A DNA stretch of 49,369 bases, taken from NCBI RefSeq assembly GCF_000208925.1, contig NW_001914972.1:1-49369 (forward strand), read 5' to 3'. Positions 46,545 to 49,369 of this stretch are shown here, piece after piece. This DNA is from Entamoeba histolytica HM-1:IMSS. Its lineage: Eukaryota > Evosea > Mastigamoebida > Endamoebidae. Made by a program: the position numbers and the translations under genes. The notes under the pieces were generated by a model. The model saw only the letters and a list, made by a program, of their open reading frames with translations, ran no database searches and had not been told where the DNA came from. Position 1 is the first letter of the stretch. Each line of letters starts with the position of its first letter.

Positions 46545-48710
46545 ATGAATTTACAAACACCTTCTCAAATGTTTCAAACGTTATCTTCATTTTGTGACAC
46601 TGTTTTATCAAATCAACCATACGACTCAAAAACGCACATGGGAATGTATTCTACATGCATATTATATTCACAACAAACTCAAGGAAATGCCCAAAAATTA
46701 TTTCAATTAATTCATCAAAAATGTATAATGAAATTAAAAGTACTTTTAAAACAAACACAACAAATAAATTCAACATTAGATTTCTTACGTTTTTATATTA
46801 CAAATTACAAATTATATTTGATTTCATGTCAAAAAATTTCACATGTATTTTCTTATTTAGATCGTTTTTTTATTAAACAACAAAAAGCCATTAATGGAGA
46901 ATATTCTAATCCAGTATTTAAACATTGTATGTCATTATTTTGGTGTGACTTTCTTAGAGCTAATGCAACAAATATTGTTGAAAATACAATGAATTTATTA
47001 TTAGCAGAAAGAATTGATAATAACACACAAAATAGAGAATTAATTAATGGAATAATGTTATTATTTTTGTCATTTTCTAATCCAGAAATAGTTACTGTTT
47101 CATTAATGAATTTAAATATTTATGACAATTATTATCAATCAGAATATATTAAAGCCGCTCAATCATATTATAAAGACTTAAATAATTATTTTAAAAATTA
47201 TGGTATTACTGAATTTTTAGAAAAAACTATTGAAATTATTGAATTAGAAAGACAAAGGTCTCAACTTTATGTTGCTGCAAATTTGCAAAGAGAATTTGGA
47301 GAATTTTTACAAAAACAATTTATTTCAGAACAATGTAAATTTATTATTGAAAAAATGGAAAGTTTATTAAAAACAAGAGAAAAAGATGATTTAAAAAAAT
47401 GTTTTACAGTTTTAAAAGATGGAGAACAAGTTGATTCAGCTATTCCAGTATTTGAAGTGTATTGTAAAAAAATTGGAATGGAGAAAGTGAAATGCATAAT
47501 GTCAATTCAACAAGCATTTGAAATTATTAAAGTAATTATTGAATATTATGAAGATATTACTAATTTAATTCAAGAATGTTTTAGAAATCATCCATCATTT
47601 AATGCAGGATTTGGAAGAGCATTTAGAGAAATAATTAATAGTAATGTTAAAATTGCAAATGGTGAAGAAATGGAAATATTAATTCCAGAATATTTAGCTA
47701 AATATTCTGATATTGTTGTAAAGAAATGTGTTGGTGTAGATGAATTAAATAATAAATTAGATCAAATCTTCTGTATTTATGATTTTATTGAAAATAAAGA
47801 TATCTTTGAAAATTATTATATTAAAGCTATTGCTAAAAGAATGTTACTTCGTGGAAATAACGATGATCTATCTCAAGAAAATATCGTTTTCGATAGACAT
47901 AGAGTTAAATTCTCGTCTACCTTTTCATATAAAATACAAAAAATGATGTCTGATCTTCAAATATCACAATCGCTTTCTAATCAATTTTTAGCTACTGTTA
48001 ATGTCCCTTTCCCTTTCTTTGTTAATGTCCTTCAAACTTCGGTTTGGCCATTAGAACCTCAACAATTTATGTTTGAATTACCTGATGAATTAAAAACATC
48101 TCATATTTTCTTTGAAAAATGGTATATCAAACAACATCAAAGAAGAAAATTACAATGGCTTCATCAATATACTCGTGGTAAAATAAAAACTAATTGTTTT
48201 AATAAATCATACAACTTATTTGGTAGTGCTTATCAATTAAGTATTCTTGTATTATTTAATCAAAAAAATGAAATTACTATTGATGAAATATTTAATACTA
48301 TTCATTTAACAATGGACATTATAAAAAGTATTATTTCTTCTTTACAGTCAGTTGATTTAATTTCTGTTGAAGATGGAAATATTGTTAAAATCAATAACTC
48401 ATTTAAATATGCTAAAACTAAATTCGTTCTTCCTATTCCTAAAGCTGTAGTTTTTAAACAAGAAAAAAAAGAAGAAGAAAGAGAAATTACTGCAGAAAGA
48501 GTAGGATTAATTGAAGCTTGTATAGTTAGACTAATGAAAAAGAATAGAAAAATGCAACACAACGACTTAATGCAGGCTGTAGTTACCTCATTATCAAGTA
48601 GGTTTAGAACTCCAATTCCTTTAGTAAGGAGAACTATTGAATCTCTCATTGAGAGAGAATATATCTCAAGATCAGATGTAAGGAAAGATGAGTACATTTA
48701 TATTGAATAA
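46545..48710 (+). CDS. Cullin (scaffold of a cullin-RING ubiquitin ligase)
   Basis: 721 aa in one exon. N-terminal helical cullin repeats carry the adaptor site. The cullin-homology region is clear: FENYYIKAIAKRMLLRGN, SYKIQKMMSDLQISQ, VNVLQTSVWPLE, and KWYIKQHQRRKLQWLHQYTRG. The C-terminal winged helix holds the NEDD8 site in IEACIVRLMKKNRKMQHNDL (Lys in the VRLMKK motif) and ends YISRSDVRKDEYIYIE, a close fit to the usual YL-R...Y-Y-A end. It binds an Rbx RING protein at the C-terminus and an adaptor at the N-terminus. Which cullin class it matches (CUL1, CUL3 or CUL4 type) cannot be settled from memory. SINE copy D sits just upstream. Confidence 0.95.
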   Translation: MNLQTPSQMFQTLSSFCDTVLSNQPYDSKTHMGMYSTCILYSQQTQGNAQKLFQLIHQKCIMKLKVLLKQTQQINSTLDFLRFYITNYKLYLISCQKISHVFSYLDRFFIKQQKAINGEYSNPVFKHCMSLFWCDFLRANATNIVENTMNLLLAERIDNNTQNRELINGIMLLFLSFSNPEIVTVSLMNLNIYDNYYQSEYIKAAQSYYKDLNNYFKNYGITEFLEKTIEIIELERQRSQLYVAANLQREFGEFLQKQFISEQCKFIIEKMESLLKTREKDDLKKCFTVLKDGEQVDSAIPVFEVYCKKIGMEKVKCIMSIQQAFEIIKVIIEYYEDITNLIQECFRNHPSFNAGFGRAFREIINSNVKIANGEEMEILIPEYLAKYSDIVVKKCVGVDELNNKLDQIFCIYDFIENKDIFENYYIKAIAKRMLLRGNNDDLSQENIVFDRHRVKFSSTFSYKIQKMMSDLQISQSLSNQFLATVNVPFPFFVNVLQTSVWPLEPQQFMFELPDELKTSHIFFEKWYIKQHQRRKLQWLHQYTRGKIKTNCFNKSYNLFGSAYQLSILVLFNQKNEITIDEIFNTIHLTMDIIKSIISSLQSVDLISVEDGNIVKINNSFKYAKTKFVLPIPKAVVFKQEKKEEEREITAERVGLIEACIVRLMKKNRKMQHNDLMQAVVTSLSSRFRTPIPLVRRTIESLIEREYISRSDVRKDEYIYIE

Positions 48711-48811
48711 CCAACTATTCTTCTCTTTTTTAATTTTAATGAATATTTACGTTATATAAAACAAATAAATATTAAAACATAAAACTTGAAAATTGAACAG
48801 ATTTTATTGAA

Positions 48812-49369
48812 ATGAACCAATCATCACCTCCTCTTGTTCTTGTTGAAAGTGAACAAATTCCAAGAACACAAAATCAAAGAAAGAAAAATTGGAAATGTAC
48901 ATTTCCTAAATGTGAAGAAGCACCTAAAACAAGATATAATTGTTATGCACATGTTTGGGATGCACATTTACGAACAGAACTTAGTAAACCAGGAAAGAAT
49001 CCAAATAATTTATTATTAACAACGTTTAAGTTATCTCCTCAAAAAGATGATATTAAAAGGTTGTGTGAGGATTATATGATTAAATTGATAGATAAATATC
49101 CACCAACAAAAATTAAAAAAAAAATAATAATAAATAATAATGATGGTGATAACAATTTACAATATCCTTTTGCCTTTGACCCTAATTCAAAGTCATTTGA
49201 CAATGAAATTCATACTAATTCATCATCAAATAGTGTTATTAATAATGAAACTACACCAAGTCGTTCAATAGAAAGTGTTCCAATATCATATTCTGGAGCA
49301 CCTCTTGCTATTGACACACCTATTGGAATTGAAATGCAACCAACACCAATAAAACAAAACATAAATACA
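48812..49369 (+). CDS. C2H2-type zinc-finger protein, 3' end beyond the window
   Basis: 186 codons from ATG 48812, open to the window edge without a stop. One zinc finger is visible at about residues 31-56: CTFPKC, then NCYAHVWDAHLRTEL, spaced C-x4-C-x12-H-x4-H. A basic patch before it (RTQNQRKKNWK) fits a nuclear signal. A helical stretch follows (DDIKRLCEDYMIKLIDKYPP), then a basic run and a low-complexity Asn/Ser/Pro/Thr region. I do not recognise a named family; a DNA-binding regulator is likely. It starts 101 bp after the cullin stop, in the same direction. Confidence 0.7.
   Translation, partial: MNQSSPPLVLVESEQIPRTQNQRKKNWKCTFPKCEEAPKTRYNCYAHVWDAHLRTELSKPGKNPNNLLLTTFKLSPQKDDIKRLCEDYMIKLIDKYPPTKIKKKIIINNNDGDNNLQYPFAFDPNSKSFDNEIHTNSSSNSVINNETTPSRSIESVPISYSGAPLAIDTPIGIEMQPTPIKQNINT

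Noticed and set aside
1..49369. tRNA or rRNA genes
   Set aside because: No cloverleaf, A/B box pair or rRNA core was recognised; in Entamoeba these genes are mostly in separate arrays or on a circular episome.

Overview
The window reads as nuclear DNA of the amoebic parasite Entamoeba, most likely the E. histolytica / E. dispar / E. nuttalli group. The evidence is a very AT-rich base composition, compact genes with tiny spacers, very short introns that almost all begin GTTTGT and end TAG, TATTTAAA(G/C) boxes just upstream of start codons, and four copies of a SINE1-type retroposon with the 26-27 bp internal repeat known from EhSINE1. The species cannot be settled from the sequence alone.

Layout. 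1-8400: a decayed SINE, ABCE1/Rli1 (+), a neurofibromin-like RasGAP with three introns (-), an unknown two-repeat protein (-) and a reverse SINE. 8400-16540: an MFS transporter (+), a secreted ComEC-like metallo-hydrolase (+), the SLX1 nuclease (-), a HAD phosphatase (+), the cap-binding protein CBP20 (-), two tandem single-BRCT proteins (-) and a probably domesticated mariner/Tc1 transposase (+). 16540-24800: a gene-free stretch, a secreted RNase T2 (-), a long-chain acyl-CoA synthetase (-), a large secreted lysine-rich repeat protein (-) and a full SINE. 24800-26870 is an AT-rich gene desert. 26870-33225: a UBXN4-like UBX protein (+), a BSD/TBC-like/TLDc protein (+), an Ipi1-like protein (+), a Myb/SANT-like protein (-) and U2AF35 (-). 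33225-35486 is a second gene-free stretch. 35487-44375: casein kinase 1 (+), a divergent importin alpha (-), WDR11 (-), a coiled-coil protein with a C-terminal CH domain (+), a Vti1-like SNARE (+) and an unknown protein (+). 44376-49369: a gene-free stretch, a young SINE, a cullin (+), and the first 186 codons of a zinc-finger protein that runs off the end.

Six genes only become complete when introns are removed. I rebuilt ten introns by eye: three in RasGAP, one in the second BRCT gene, two in the UBX gene, one in the TLDc gene, two in importin alpha and one in the CH gene. In each case the joined frames close exactly, and the join restores a recognisable domain.

There is no operon logic. 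The genes are mostly housekeeping: ribosome recycling and biogenesis, mRNA cap binding and splicing, nuclear import, ubiquitin/p97 and cullin ligase functions, and membrane trafficking (WDR11, Vti1, TBC-like). Accessory items are the four SINEs, the transposase-derived gene, the lysine-rich secreted protein, the secreted metallo-hydrolase and the paired BRCT genes. A recurring AGAACT element lies 14-37 nt before the start codon of eight genes and is the best promoter signal seen. The strongest leads for new biology are the string-of-hairpins architecture of the SINE, the transposase-like protein that has lost catalytic residues, the secreted H1-like lysine-rich protein, and the tandem BRCT pair that differs by one intron.
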